Shown: positions 50,101 through 63,254, counted from the stretch's first letter. The stretch is DNA of 64,000 nt from Vanessa cardui (GCF_905220365.1 NC_061128.1:6572001-6636000); one strand, 5' to 3'. Notes: generated by a model not told the origin, from the letters alone. Made by a program: numbers and translations.

Positions 50101-53100
50101 AAATATTTTCTTTTATCTATTCTTTCTGTATTATTTTCTGCTATAGTAATAAATATTGATTATTAAAATGATCGCTATCTCTATCTAGTTTTATAAAAAA
50201 CATGCAGTTTCCGCGTACGTATGAAATACTAGTCCCACAAACTATGTTTTTTCAAATACTTATATTATAACAATTACGATTACAAACACTATATTTAGAT
50301 ATGATTAAATGATTCGTTCACTGATAGTGATGGCGTTCAATAATAATTAATCCATGCAGTATTTGATATTATGATGGATTACAGCGTTTTCAAAAATACA
50401 TTTACACTGTATAGTCTAGCGCTGTCATAGATATTTGTAAATGAATTACAGTGGCAAGACTTTTTTGTTTGATAGTACTAACAGACTTAAAAAAAAACAA
50501 CTGTTTGTTTTTTTTGTACTGAACTGCATATTAAAACTGAAATGATTGATATCTAGGTCTCCCATAGCTTGGATTAGGAGTTTACCGTCACTCTACGATC
50601 GTTTTTAGTGTAAAAAGAAATATAGAAGATGTAACTTCAATTTAAACAACTACATAAAAGGCTAGCGGTGCTGTGAGTGATCCTCTCCTAATCGGACGAA
50701 GTTTACCTTAGGAAATGGTAGGTTATAGGTCACATGCAGAGAGCTTATGACAGCAAAAGGTGTGCCTGTTCCATCCATCTTAGACACGCCCCAAAAGCAC
50801 ATAGGGCAAGCCCAAGACCAGAATTACCCTACTCTAAACTATACATCTAAAGATTAAGATTTTATTACACATTAATTTAACGTGCACGAAAATATCACAT
50901 ACAATATATTCTACTGTAACCAATCTACGTAAAAATCCCAGGCAGGATCAGCGTCCTAACACAATTAATATAAGTGCAAGCAAATCGTGGTGATGAAGAG
51001 AAACAGGCAACATTAAAGGTACATAGTACAGGTCTAGTAGTAAGGAGATCCTTTTTATTTAACACAATTAATCTCACTCAACAATAACAATTACGCCAAC
51101 ATCTTACATAACCACTAGCCAGTCGCTATACGAAACAACATTACTAAGATACATAGTATGCGATTTCGTGAGTCATTTTCCATACAGTTTATTACAATTA
51201 GTAAGCAAACTCACATTAGAATTATTGTATCGAACAAAGGTTGATAATTACAAAAACATACAAATGTGATCTTCTTTTAAATTGGTATACTGACAAGGTT
51301 TCCTTTAAGAAATATGCTATCTTTAACAAATATGGCTTGAAATAACTTAATCAATCAATGTCAAATACAGAACAAACATGAGGAAGAATTTTGACAAAAA
51401 CCGTTTCTATCACACCTCCTAATCGTAAAGATAGTAGCAATATGTCATGTAATGAAATATTAATGAATTGGTTAAATCGCTGTCCTTAATCAACCTTGAA
51501 GGTTTATTTTTGATAATATTACTGTTTGCACAACCACTGCAGTCAGAATATAAGATTTATAGTTATTTGCGACGTCAGTACCATGTGATTCATAAATATA
51601 ATGTCAGTACATGTTATCAATCCGTAATCTACTATTAAAGGTTATAGGTAGATGGCTTAAGATCCGTAAGAGTAGGAACGACCTTTACCCCTTTTGTTTA
51701 ATGAATAAAAAGTATTTTATACCACAATATGTTAAACAAATTATCGCGAATAAGTTTTCTAAAAAAATTCGTGATGTAATTACATAAACATTTTAAAATA
51801 TTTTCCTTAGTCTTTAAACATTCATTCATTTTCATTTAATAGGCTAATCACATACTAATAGAAAGCATGAAGTTTATAGAATATCAAACCTTAGGTTGAC
51901 ATTTTTTTCCCATCATAACTACTTTGTAGGCAAATAGGTAAATTCATAAGACACTCATGTTTTTATATTTAAATGATTATATAATGTATGTCAAAAGTTA
52001 TACTCGCGTTAAGGTCTCTGACATAAATATTAACATCAACACATAGTATATCGTAGTAGGATATCGGATAAATGATTTAAAAAAAATGTACAATAAAAAC
52101 ATATACTCTATTTAATTTTTAGATAAGTAAATAAGTCCGCCCTGAATTTATTAAAAAGCAATAGATGATACGATTTTCTTTCCTCACTATTTATTGCAAT
52201 TGTATGAATATTTATTTTTATTACAATGCAAGGTAAAACGTCTAATTGTCGAGTGCAGGCACTTCATGCAAACATGTTGACTTAATTTTTTTCTTATCAT
52301 AACAATGTCAGCATCATATAATTAATAAGTAGTCATAGTCATAAAGTGATGTCACGGTAAACTAATAGAACAATAACTGTAAACAATCGATTTATGCTAA
52401 AATCAGTATTCTTAATTATTATTAAATATATATATATAGAGAGAGAGACCGCCTAGTAGGCCAAAATACAACTCAAATTATAAGTAACTTTGTCCAGCTG
52501 GAGAACCGTAAATACAAACATAATAGGCAGTAATTGAGCACGTGAAACGCTGTGTTTATTCAACAGATTTTAACAAAATTTAGAAACCTATGACAGGTTT
52601 TGTTTAATTTAATTGTAAACTGACAACGTCTGTTAGTCTGTGTACAAAACTGCGCCATAGCGCCACTAGAGCCAGCCAATGGAGCTATATTATTCTAATC
52701 TCTAAAATTAATTCTTTGTTAATCGTGACAATTTAAGTAAAAATAAGTAAGTAACAGCCTGTATATTTCCCACTACTGGGATGAGGCCTCCTCTTCCATT
52801 AAGGAGAGGGTTTGGTACATATTCCACCACGCTGTTCCAGTGTGGGTTGGTGGAATGCACATGCGGCAGAATGTCGATGAAATTAGACATGCAGGTTTCC
52901 TCACGATGTTTTTCTTCGCCGCCGAGCTCGAGATGAATTATAACATAAATTAAGCACATATATATAGTGGTGCCTGCCTGGGTTTGAACCCGCAATCATC
53001 GGTTAAGATTTTTCCGTTCTAACCACTGGGCCATCTCAGCTCTTACGTGACAATTTAGTAAATTGCAATTAAGAATCTTCTATATTTTTATGCACATCTT

Positions 53101-56100
53101 CGGCTGGAGTTCTTCAAAATAAGAATATAATCAATCTATAAATATTATAACGTGCAGCTATCGTCGTGAAAATCGGCCTACGCGTATAATATATAAAAGT
53201 GTGCAGACTTATAAAGCATTCAAGCTCTAATTTTAGAACGATTCTGTTTTTGAAGCTACTCTTAATGATTTCATTTGGTTTAAATTCAAAAAACATAAAA
53301 AAAAATAAAATCATAACCCATATATAGTTGTCCTTAATCTAGTCTAACAAATAGTCGTCCTTAACCTGGTCTACTTATATATCTTTGCAAACTACCCTCC
53401 GAATAGACCAATTCAGAGGTTGTCGGCTTTTTTATCTTAAACTATTTCTGACAAGTTTTTATTATATATTTAGGAATATTAAGTAACACAATACTAAGAG
53501 GCTTTTTGGCTTACTAAAACAGGATACTTTTTTCAACATTTTTTAAATATTTGATACTTACAACGCAGTGTTACATCTGATGTTAGACCTCACACACTGT
53601 AGACCATACCTCTGACTGATCTGAGTTTTGGATATGCAGATAGTTTGTTTATAATATTCTTTATCAGCATCAAAATAACTTGCCACAGAGAAACATGTTG
53701 TAATGTAATTTGTAATTGATAATGTACTAGCGTGGCAAACACAACCAACTATAATAGGTACCTACCTAACACCACATTTACTTATTAAATACCTTAAATA
53801 TCCATATCACAACTACAATTAAATTATAAAGTTACTATCTTTAGTCATTATCACACATTAGTTCTTATCAGATTTAATTTAAAAACATGATACAATTGTA
53901 AAATAAATAGGTGATTTCAAATGTGTAGCCTATGTTTACAACTTACTGTAGAATTGTCAAATCAAATTCTAGGAAGTTATATTACAAGTACATAGACAGC
54001 GAATAAACAGGAAAAAAATACAGTAAAACTAAAATAACTGGATACAAATTACTTCAAATAAAGGTTATTGGAAGTATTACACAAGATAATAAACTATTTA
54101 CACAACACATATTTTACTAGGCAATAGATTTCCTGAAATGTGTACATATGTTAGATAGTAGATATTTAGGTCAGTAAAAGTAACTATCGTCCCAAAAATC
54201 TCTTTCATACAGTTACCCCAACAAAGAAATAATGGATGGATTGTGTGACATGCTGCACCAACCGGAATTATGAAATGATTATTCTTATGATTACTCATAA
54301 GATATCATTCAGCATTCTTTTCACTTTCAATGCCACATGAATTACAATAAAAACAACTATTACAATTTCTTTACTATTACAAGTTGAAAGTTTAATTTTA
54401 TTACCTGTTAAAATAAACCAACCAAAATGGGGAATAAGGTTGTAGTCCTCCAAATCCAAATCCGATATGAAGTAGGTAAATATCTAATTTAGACAGAGAT
54501 AGTGCTTGATAAAGAAGTAAAGTTTAACTATAAAAAAGACATTCTATATAATATTCTATAAATGACAACCACATTTTGTCACTACTGGGCAGTGTCAGAG
54601 GAAATTGTAATACCTAATTGTTGATAATAATTTATCGATTATCATCAATGTAAATATAATATCATATTCTAAGTATTCTCTAAACACAAAACTATCTAAA
54701 AAATGAGATTACAAATAATTGTTTCATTCAGCATTTCTTCTAGACTTATTTTTAAGTCAACTATTTTTAAAATTGATTAATTAAAATCATTACTGCTAAA
54801 ATAGATAAAACTTTACTTTTACATAAATACTTTTAATGGTTTTCGAAACTGTTATTCAATTGGTTATACATTTCATCAGATATTGCTTGTATATCATAGG
54901 AATTTAATAAAAAGCTATTTCACATAATCAATAAAACATGATTACTGGATATCTAAATATAGCCTAACAAGGTGTAAACATTCCATTCAATTAGATAAGT
55001 AGTTTTTGCAAGAACATAAAATACTAAAAATTCACTTGTAATATTAATCATACTATTTAATTAGAATATTTATTTAATAAATTGATAAATTGTTTCACTG
55101 CTTCATTACACAACATTTGTGTTTATTATTCAGAAGATATGTATTTTAAGAAATTACTATAGTAAAATTATTAATTCGAGTCAGTAAAATGACATTTCCA
55201 GTGTTGCAGGTTTTTAATCTCAAATAAATAGTGATGTGATAGAATCTCGACTATAATTTTGGGAATTTCGACTAAAGCACTATTACTAATTCCAGTCAGT
55301 AAAATAACAAGTGCAACTGTCACTGATACTGTTCGGCAATCAATAGACATAGACATTTAGTCATGCTTTATTTTATTAAGTATCAAAGCGTTTTTTTTAT
55401 TATAAATATTTAATACATATTGCATTAAATAACACGATTTTAGAAATATGGCGTATTAAAATTTCTTACTACAACATTATTACAAAGCTGGGAAAAAATG
55501 TATAACGAGGTTCAGAGGAATTAACACTAAAAGGTCAAGAAAAAACAAGTAATTTTATACGTTTTTATTCATTGCGGTTGTTATTAATTCCGACTCCGAT
55601 TCTGAATCGGTATACTCAATTTATGTAATGTATTGTAAAAATTTTAATACACTGGTAAGGTCCATATTTCTAAAATCGTATTATTTAATACGGTATGTAT
55701 TAATTTACAATAAAAAAAACGCTTTGATACCTAATAAAATAAAGCATGACTAAATGTCGCAGTCTATTGATTGCCGAACATCACTATTTTTTTTTTTTTT
55801 TTTTTTGTGGCTTTTATTTGTGCCAAAGAGGCACAGATTAAGAACATCACTATTGTAGCGGGTAACCCTTTTTTGTATCAGTGACAGTTGCACTTGTCAT
55901 TTTACTGACTCGAATTAAAAATCGTACTATAATTATTTTTTTCCCTTTGATTTTAAGTTTTTCAGTATATACAGGGTTACAGGTTAAGTCGACCGAAATC
56001 CTTTAAGAGAGGATAGATTCCATCATTCCTAACCGATTTGACTATGGAACCCCATATCCTAAACCTAACCCTTCTCAAGTTATTGGCCTTTGAATTTATT

Positions 56101-58956
56101 TTATAAAAATGACAGATTTTTTGACGATTGCCCCTTTATTTTTGTTTTGTGTCCCAATTTTGTATTCTTTTTGCTATTTTTGAGTAGAAGATTAGTTGCT
56201 TTATTATTTTAAGCTACAAAACTGCCAGTAACTATACCAAATGAGTCGTAGTAGACAGTCAATTGTTAAAAAAAATAATTACATTTAAAAAATATATTTT
56301 TTATTTCTAAGATATCTTTAAAAAAGTCTATGACAGATGTACTGCAGATATGCTAAAAAATATCTACGGCTCTTCAGCTTTCCGATAAGGTATAATAACA
56401 TAGGGTATTATTAGAACCCTTGGAAAAAATCTTTAAACAAAGACGCCCGAGTAACAAACGTTAAGCCGCTCGCAGCGCCTGTTGTCCTGCAATGAGTGCG
56501 AGCGGGACATTTTTCAATGTAAATAGGTACGAGAGGCATAGGTAAAAACTATTTTGTTGTTATAGTGAGTGCTTTTTGGTAATTCCTTAATTCCTTATTC
56601 AGTCTGCTTACGCGATTCGTCCGTGGTAGGTGCGATACATAGTGCTTTTTTACTCGATTTGGCTTGTTTTCTGGACTTTTTCTTCCTATTCGTGACTGTG
56701 CTTTTTAACTGGACCTTGATTTGTATTTCTGATTTGGAACTGTTGAAAATGACGACCTTTACAAATGAAGAATATGCTGATATTCTGATTTGTTATGGGT
56801 ACTGCAACTGTGTATCTTCACGAGCACGTGAAGAATACATAGTACGTTATCCTGGCCGCCGTATACCGGATATTAGTGTCTTTGACGGAGTTTATCGGCA
56901 AATTAGAGAGACTGGCTCTGTTTCAAGATGACGAAAAGACGTAGGCAGACCACGAATTCAAGACGACGACGAAGAGCAAGATAATGAGATAATTCGACGA
57001 TTTCGACAGGATCCCACTACGTCAACTAATGTTGTTGCTCGAGGACTTGGACTCTCACAGTGGAAAATGTGGTTTACAGTGCATACTGCTGGTCTCTACC
57101 CCTACCACTTCACGCCAGTACATATCATCGAAGAAGGAGATCCTGCGAGGAGACTAGACTTCTGTAGATTTATGCTCAACGCAGATTTAGAAGATCCGTT
57201 GTTATTTAGAAGAATCTTGTGGACTGATGAGTCAAAATTCGACCAAGACGGGATAACTAATTATCATAACACACAAGTTAACAAACGTCACGAATAGGAG
57301 GAAACAGTCCAGAAAACAAGCCAAATCGAGTAAAAAACCAAGAGCACTATGTATGACATCTACCACGGACGAATCGCGTAAGCAGACTGAATAAGGAATT
57401 AAGGAATTACCAAAAAGCACTCACTATAACAACAAAATAGTTTTTACCTATGCCTCTCGTACCTATTTACATTGAAAAATGTCCCGCTCGCACTCATTGC
57501 AGGACAACAGGCGCTGCGAGCGGCTTAACGTTTGTTACTCGGGCGTCTTTGTTTAAAGATTTTTTCCAAGGGTTCTAATAATACCCTATGTTATTATACC
57601 TTATCGGAAAGCTGAAGAGCCGTAGATATTTTTTAGCATATCTGCAGTACATCTGTCATAGACTTTTTTAAAGATATCTTAGAAATAAAAAATATATTTT
57701 TTAAATGTAATTATTTTTTTTAACAATTGACTGTCTACTACGACTCATTTGGTATAGTTACTGGCAGTTTTGTAGCTTAAAATAATAAAGCAACTAATCT
57801 TCTACTCAAAAATAGCAAAAAGAATACAAAATTGGGACACAAAACAAAAATAAAGGGGCAATCGTCAAAAAATCTGTCATTTTTATAAAATAAATTCAAA
57901 GGCCAATAACTTGAGAAGGGTTAGGTTTACCGTTTAGGATATGGGGTTCCATAGTCAAATCGGTTAGGAATGATGGAATCTATCCTCTCTTAAAGGATTT
58001 CGGTCGACTTAACCTGTAACCCTGTATATGTTATTTTTCAGTATATATATGTTATTTATTATACACACATATTTAGACTTTTCAATAAAAATAATCAATT
58101 TTGTAGCTCGGGAAGTAATACAATTTTGATCCGTTCTGATTTCTTTCATCCTTTACAACAATAAACAGCCTCGTGTTTAGATTTCATATACTACATTTAT
58201 AAAAGGACTAAATAGTATAATGTTTTAATAATGAATTTTATATAAGTTTTAAATAAAGTTACTGAAACTATGTGTCTCTTAATATAATAAACATAATAAT
58301 AATATATTTTTAATTTGGCATCATGAACTTTAACAGATATTCGTCATGTTTTAAAAATTCATATAATTTGGATATTTAATACCAGGCTATCAGTAGCAAG
58401 ATATTTATGATTATAAAATTATCTAGGTAGTCTGACAAAATATAGTTTTATTTCAGAGATAATATTGAGTTCCCCAAATTAATAGAACAGTTAAAAGTTA
58501 ACATTACATTAATCATTTCAGAAGATATGCTTTACATTCATGATGTTGGGCCGGGAAATAAAATCATTCTGTAAAAATTATACATGAAACTGTCTTAGAT
58601 AACATTTTGTTATTCATTACTATATTGCTTTATTCAATTTATATCCTACTGAGGTTATTGTAAAATATTTAGGTATTGTTTTAATATTATATGAAATTGG
58701 ATAGTCTACTTACATCTTCCGGAGCAAAGTCGTAACATTCTGCTATTTTCTGATAAAGCTCTTTCACATTTGAAAATCCAGAAATAAGCCCAAGTGGGCT
58801 TCCCTGAGCCTGCTGACAATGGAATACTAATTGTGACTTTTGAGCACCGTTGTTATTGTCCACACCGTTAGATTGATGGTTCTGTACGTCTTCCACGGGA
58901 GGAGGAGGTACCGGTGGCGCGGAATACTTTGGCGCCTTCTTCTTAAACAACGACAT
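44154..58956 (-). CDS. kermit: GIPC family PDZ adaptor, kermit (4 exons)
   Basis: Exons in gene order: 58956-58714, 46531-46301, 45580-45329, 44390-44154. All junctions are phase 0, giving 320 residues (GIPC proteins are about 330). The start MSLFKKKAPKYSAPPVPPPP is chosen over an in-frame upstream GTG. The GH1 region covers about residues 48-116, with FCTLNTHKVDMKKLLGGQIG and LEDFIFAHRKG. The PDZ domain (about 117-200) has ALGLTITDNGAGYAFIKRI, where the carboxylate-binding loop ALGLTI is residues 127-132, and GDHIERLN. The GH2 region at the C-terminus (about 240-320) has LLESFMGINDTELA and ELWGVI. GIPC adaptors link the C-termini of membrane receptors to myosin VI for endosomal traffic. The first intron is 12.2 kb and rich in mobile elements. 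Confidence 0.96.
44740..45183 (-). mobile_element. MITE with AATAGGCTATTTGAC ends, copy 2 (kermit intron 3)
   Basis: Uninterrupted 444-bp copy with terminal inverted repeat AATAGGCTATTTGAC at one end and CATTGTCAAATAGCCTATT at the other. It is in inverted orientation to the copy at 20127-20900. The 85-codon open frame inside (44813-45070) is shared only as repeat sequence and is not supported as a gene. Confidence 0.75.
46532..52723. other. Kermit intron 1, left part
   Basis: AT-rich intron sequence without a supported gene. A 63-codon frame at 47194-47385 ends FKRTIEKFLTEDQF and faintly recalls LINE ORF2 C-termini, but this is not secure. A compact GC-rich segment lies at 49620-49700, and a TA/GA microsatellite near 52424-52449. 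Confidence 0.6.
52742..53045 (-). repeat. tRNA-derived SINE family A in kermit intron 1
   Basis: Minus-sense near-full-length copy. The tRNA-like head complement ends at CCACTGGGCCATCTCAG. A long flanking duplication CGTGACAATTTA-GTAAA, with one extra A on the left, lies at 52724-52741 and 53046-53062. The 95-codon frame across it is a shadow of the repeat. Confidence 0.9.
53063..55170. other. Kermit intron 1, middle part
   Basis: AT-rich intron sequence. I see no gene or clear repeat. Confidence 0.5.
55175..55914. mobile_element. Fold-back element flanked by TTAA
   Basis: Ends read TTCGAGTCAGTAAAATGACA and, inverted at the right, the same, with TTAA immediately outside both (55171-55174, 55915-55918). 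An inner left repeat starts near 55290 and pairs over about 170 bp with 55660-55914; it includes the block CATGCTTTATTTTATTA and the poly-T-rich ATCAAAGCG segment. The right arm carries an extra stretch of about 100 bp with a long T run (55787-55806). There is no coding capacity. TTAA could be a target duplication, but piggyBac-type ends are not evident. Confidence 0.6.
55972..58024. mobile_element. Tc1/mariner-like element with inverted repeats of about 735 bp
   Basis: Begins CAGGGTTACAGGTTAAGTCG and ends with its complement, flanked by TA. The left arm (55972-56705) and the right arm (57285-58024) are long, nearly perfect inverted copies. Only about 580 bp of unique sequence lies between, holding the 5' part of a transposase frame. 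The element lies in kermit intron 1. The structure suggests that the original right part was replaced by an inverted copy of the left end. Confidence 0.85.
56749..57297 (+). pseudogene. Truncated Tc1/mariner-type transposase
   Basis: Starts MTTFTNEEYADILICYGYCN, a helix-turn-helix start of the DUF4817 type common in insect elements. One in-frame TGA at 56929-56931 follows, then the same frame continues: GRPRIQDDDEEQ, a second helix-turn-helix region with STNVVARGLGLSQWKMW, and ILWTDESKFDQDGITNYHN, holding the first catalytic Asp of the DDE/D core (WTDES). The frame then runs into the right inverted arm and stops, so the other two catalytic residues are missing. Confidence 0.8.
58025..58713. 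other. Kermit intron 1, right end
   Basis: AT-rich intron sequence between the Tc1/mariner-like element and the first coding exon. I see nothing else in it. Confidence 0.5.
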
Positions 58957-60077
58957 CACGAAAAATATCACTACTATAAAACTGTAAAGTTAAGTTACTT
59001 TGTAGTAAAAGTTAACGCGAACTCATTACACTCGCCTACTGCAAAATTATTCACGTCCAAAGCAGAGAACTTGCGACACTGTACATGTGAATATCATCGC
59101 GTCATAACTTACGATAAGTTATCACTAAATGACGATACTGGATAAGATTATGTAGAATTCTATTGTTGAAGGTTCTTTAAGAGCGAATAGTTTGTATCAC
59201 GGATAGAGACAGAACGTTCAAATGATCGTAAATCGTCTGACCGACTGAAGCTGTCGACCTCGACTCCCGACTGATTACTGGCTCAAGTTAACTGTCAAAT
59301 CACAAGTGTCAGTGTCAGGTGACGCTAGTGAAAGAGTAAATTGGAATTTATAAACATCCTTAGTGTGTCAGAAAAATCCTTATTTAGGTACTACAAATAA
59401 ATGACATAAATATTTTTAATTATTATAATGTAGTTATATTCATTGATTTATCTATAACTAATGTTGATTAATAACATTAGTTATAAATCACTCTTTCAAG
59501 AACCATATACTTTTACTATGTAGAATAAAACCTTTTTTACAAAATTTATTCTACATAATATTTTAATGTGTTTACAAAATGGAAAACGCAATGTTCACTT
59601 TTAAAATCGATTTATAAGTTACATTAAATATTTATTATATTTAAATATCAAATCGCTATGTACACACAACGCCAGCCAGCGCCACATTCATATATTTGAT
59701 TCCCGCGCTTTCTGCGCTGCAATGTATGTCGAACATATTTGCCTTATACTTTAGTTTCTAAACAACAAATAGGTATGCTCTAATTTGTATTCATAATTAT
59801 CTTTTTCGTTATTGGAGGCTTAACAGGGAAATTACAACCAATAACAGTACCTCCAAAATTTAATTGGTCTTGTTCAAAGGCTAAGAAGCCATGCTAATAT
59901 GAATATCCCTTATCTCCTACAGCCCATCACGAAATAATTTGTCTTGTTGGCACAATTAAAACCATTGAACTATGAATTGAATTGAATGTTTTGAATTTTC
60001 TATACAAATATTGTATCTTATTTTAAAATAATCAATTTTAAGAAATAAAATAACAAATTTTATGGTTTTTTTTTTTT
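58957..60077. other. Kermit upstream region and spacer to eL37
   Basis: Contains the probable 5' untranslated region and promoter of kermit (roughly 58957-59350, less AT-rich than its surroundings) and the 3' flank of eL37. No coding exon was found. Confidence 0.45.
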
Positions 60078-60083
60078 TTTATT
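60078..60083 (-). terminator. RpL37: Polyadenylation signal of eL37
   Basis: AATAAA on the minus strand, 17 bases after the stop codon, followed by a genomic A run. This gives the very short 3' untranslated region typical of ribosomal protein genes. Confidence 0.75.
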
Positions 60084-60100
60084 GACAATTAGCAATAAGT

Positions 60101-61844
60101 TTACGAGGAGGCAACAGCTTTCTTCGGAGTAGGCTTTCCTTCCTTGAAACCGTTGCGGAAACGCCTTCTGACAATTTTAAGGTGACGCATACGGCCAGTA
60201 CCAGTGGTCTTCCTGCGTTTCGCCTTGACTGACCAGTGGTCTGAAAATATGATAAAAAATTTTAGCTTTTAGGGAGATTAAATTAATTTCATACAGAAAA
60301 ACATGATCTAATCAAATTTACTAAATATAGTTCTCAATAATTTCACATTGATCAGTATAGATGTCATGAAAATTATGATATTAGTGAGTAAATGATAATA
60401 ATAATATTCTTTATTGTACACCAAGATAAGTATAACACACAGGAAATAAATATAACAAAATAAAGCATTGCACAAAAGGCGGCCTTATCGCTGAAGAGCG
60501 ATCTCTTCCAGGCAACCTTGGGGCAGAGGAAATGGTCTATTAATGGCACAGGTGTACTATTTTTTAAATGGAATATTCAATATACATACATACGAGTATA
60601 TTTGTGCATACAAATGAAATATATGTTTAATTATATGGCAATCAATGCAGACAAGCAATTGAGCCACTATTGACAATTGGTAGTTTAACTTAAGATACTA
60701 TACTAAGTATAACTAATATAATATAGACTGAGGATGATTTCAAATATTACGTATATGGCTAGTAAGTAGTATAATGGTCTGTGCTTTTAAAGTATTATGC
60801 ATATCTAATCTAATATTCTAAAGCTAATCAGTTTGTTTTTTAATTGAACATACTTAACTCAGTAACTAGGTATCCAATTTGATCCGAAGCACAATTATCA
60901 AGGAATCTATAGGCTACATAACAACATCAAGTTACAAGTGCAGAGTTTCTATGAAAAATATTCCCTTTGAGATTTTCCATTGCTTACACTAGACAAAGGA
61001 ACTGTTTCACAAAGATCATGTATAATCTGTATTGTAGCCGAGCGGATTTGGAACAAACATTTAGTTAATAATAAAGGACACTGGTAGTAAGACCTGTACA
61101 ATGCCCAACCAGTAAAATCAATATGAACAAATTGTATATGCACTATGTAGAGATAAACAGTTTTATAGTAAAAAATACTGTCCTCTTATTATAATGTGAT
61201 GTTTTTTTACATTCTCAATACTCATAATAATCTCAGAGTAGTAAAAGAAATATAATAGCATACTATGAATACGAAAATTCTGTAATTTTCTAATATCGAA
61301 TTTAATTAAAAAGTATAAAAACAATGTTCAAAATATTCAAAAGTGGCATGAGTTTGCTGTAACGAAGCCAAGTCTTTGAACATTTTAAAGAAATGATTTA
61401 CCTACATTTACAAGGAACCATTTCAAAACGAATAGCTCCTCAATCATTGTAGGCCTCAATAAAAGTTAACAAGTAAGATGAATAGCACGTTCAAATAACC
61501 TTACAATATTAATATTATAGAATTACACTTACATGATCGTAACTTAGCTGCAGGGTAGCCGCACTGAGCACATTTAGATTTTTGGATATGATAGGATGAT
61601 CTTCCACATCTCCTACATAATGTATGTGTCTTATTTCGGCGTTTACCGAAGCTGGATGTACCCTTCGTCTGAAATATTTACCAATAGGTTATTTTCAAAA
61701 GAACACAAATTGTCACGAAAATATTAAATATTATCAATTGAACTCTTAATCCAAGATTGTTTTATATCAAAATTTAATTATTTTATTTCACATTTACGGC
61801 GATATTCTACGATTTAATTTAAAACTTTTAAATTACACTACCAT
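60101..61844 (-). CDS. RpL37: Ribosomal protein eL37 (3 coding exons)
   Basis: Exons in gene order: 61844-61842 (ATG only), 61668-61533, 60240-60101. Phases agree, and the product is 92 residues, the family length. It starts MTKGTSSFGKRRNKTHTLCR and holds a zinc finger with Cys19, Cys22, Cys34 and Cys37 (CRRCG and CAQCG). KLRSYHWSVKAKRRKTTGTG and MRHLKIVRRRFRNGFKEG follow. It is a component of the 60S subunit. The first coding exon holds only the start codon, with the donor GTAGTG directly after ATG. Pyrimidine-rich CTTTCATTCGTCC-type sequence about 30 bases upstream of the ATG fits a 5'TOP start, which would place expression under growth control. Confidence 0.97.
60395..60545 (-). repeat. 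Retroposon fragment in eL37 intron 2
   Basis: Contains TATTCTTTATTGTACACC and GAGCGATCTCTTCCAGGCAA, a block I recognise as common in Lepidoptera. It is probably the 3' end of a LINE or a SINE in minus orientation. Confidence 0.55.
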
Positions 61845-63254
61845 TTTGTCGGAATTTGACAACCAAAGGACGAATGAAAGAAACGTGAAGATGTTGCCAG
61901 TTAATGGCTTTTGATATTGTTGCCCAATAATATTTTTATAAAAAATTATTAATATTATTAATAAAGCTACTAATACAAAGTATATAAATATTATCAATGA
62001 TATGCACGTTGAATAAATTATTGAGATGAGTAATATATATATATATGGTAAACTTGGTATTTTAAGTATATTGATATCAATGGTCGAAAGCATTACTTAT
62101 GATATTAATTATAGATTTGAAAAAAATAATGCGTCGTTTTGAATAAGACGAAAATATTGACGAAAATATTGTGAGAACTCTAAAAGTAAAGTCAAGGTGA
62201 ATTATAAATAGTTCAGTTGAAGATTTAAGACTATATATTTTTGAATATATATTTTTTATAAAAGTTCCATTAGGTTATCCTAATGTAAATAAAAACTTGT
62301 CTAAAAATTATATACCATTTCTTATTAAACTATTTTTATCAGCTCTACACAGTTCATATATTGTGGCTTCGTTACTGTGCTTTTGTGAAGCATTAATTTC
62401 ATGTGAAATTTTCTTCTATTTTAGACATATGAAATATTTGTCTGTTAATTGAGTTATTTTTCTAATTGAGTTATTGTTTACTAATTATTCCCAAATTCTG
62501 GTATTAGTCGAAAGACCCTTCAATATATAAAAAGTCAGTTAAAAGTCGATTATACTATTGTCTATAATCATTATCGTATTTATAATTTATTGTTCTTATC
62601 ACTGTGGCCATAGATAATTAATAATACATATAGACTGTGACTTGACACTTCATGTCAAATTTTTCTACGCTTCATGTGGGCTGGAATTTCAATTTCAAAA
62701 AGTCTGTCATTGTAATTGTTATTGTGAGCATCGACTATCAATACATTCATTGTTATTTTATTAATTACCTATATCTAACGTTCTCTTAGTGTTTTGTTAC
62801 TTTGAAGTGTTATCCTCGTGAACAAACAGTTTCCTAAAAACAATATCAACTTAGTAATAATCAGTACACATATAAAGTAAGTACATGCTTACCAATACAT
62901 CACTACAATTTTCAACGATCATAATAATAATCCTAGTTTATAGCTCTTTTATTCAGAAACGTACTTTTTTTTTAATAATAAGACGTACCTTTACGGTACA
63001 TTTTAAATATCTGCGATTGTACGAATAAAAGTAAAGTTTCCATTTTTATTGTAAAATTTTGATGTAAACTTTCCAATTCTATAAGAGATTAAACCCAAAT
63101 TGGCTACAAATATGATAATTTAGATATCTTTATGCAATTTTAATTTAAGTAAGTTTTTAAAAACATATGTTTATAGAAAAGATATATTTTCATTACAGAA
63201 TTAGTGTGCACTTTTATAATTACATAAAAAATCTATTCCTAAACAGAGAAAAAC
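61845..63254. promoter_or_regulatory. Divergent promoter region between eL37 and PSMG3-like
   Basis: The two genes point away from each other across about 1.4 kb. The first 60 bases hold the eL37 5' untranslated region with its pyrimidine-rich start. Near 63198 and 63247 there are AG sites that could end a 5' noncoding intron of the PSMG3-like gene. No coding exon was recognised. Confidence 0.4.

Noticed and set aside
52708..52995. 95-codon minus-strand frame
   Set aside because: It is the translation of a family A SINE; equivalent frames occur in other copies.
57232..57420. Minus-strand frame identical in start to the one at 56569
   Set aside because: It is the mirror image produced by the long inverted arms of the Tc1/mariner-like element.
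61833..62093. 86-codon minus-strand frame overlapping the eL37 start
   Set aside because: It crosses the eL37 5' region in a different frame, is hydrophobic and AT-driven, and conflicts with the clear ribosomal protein model.
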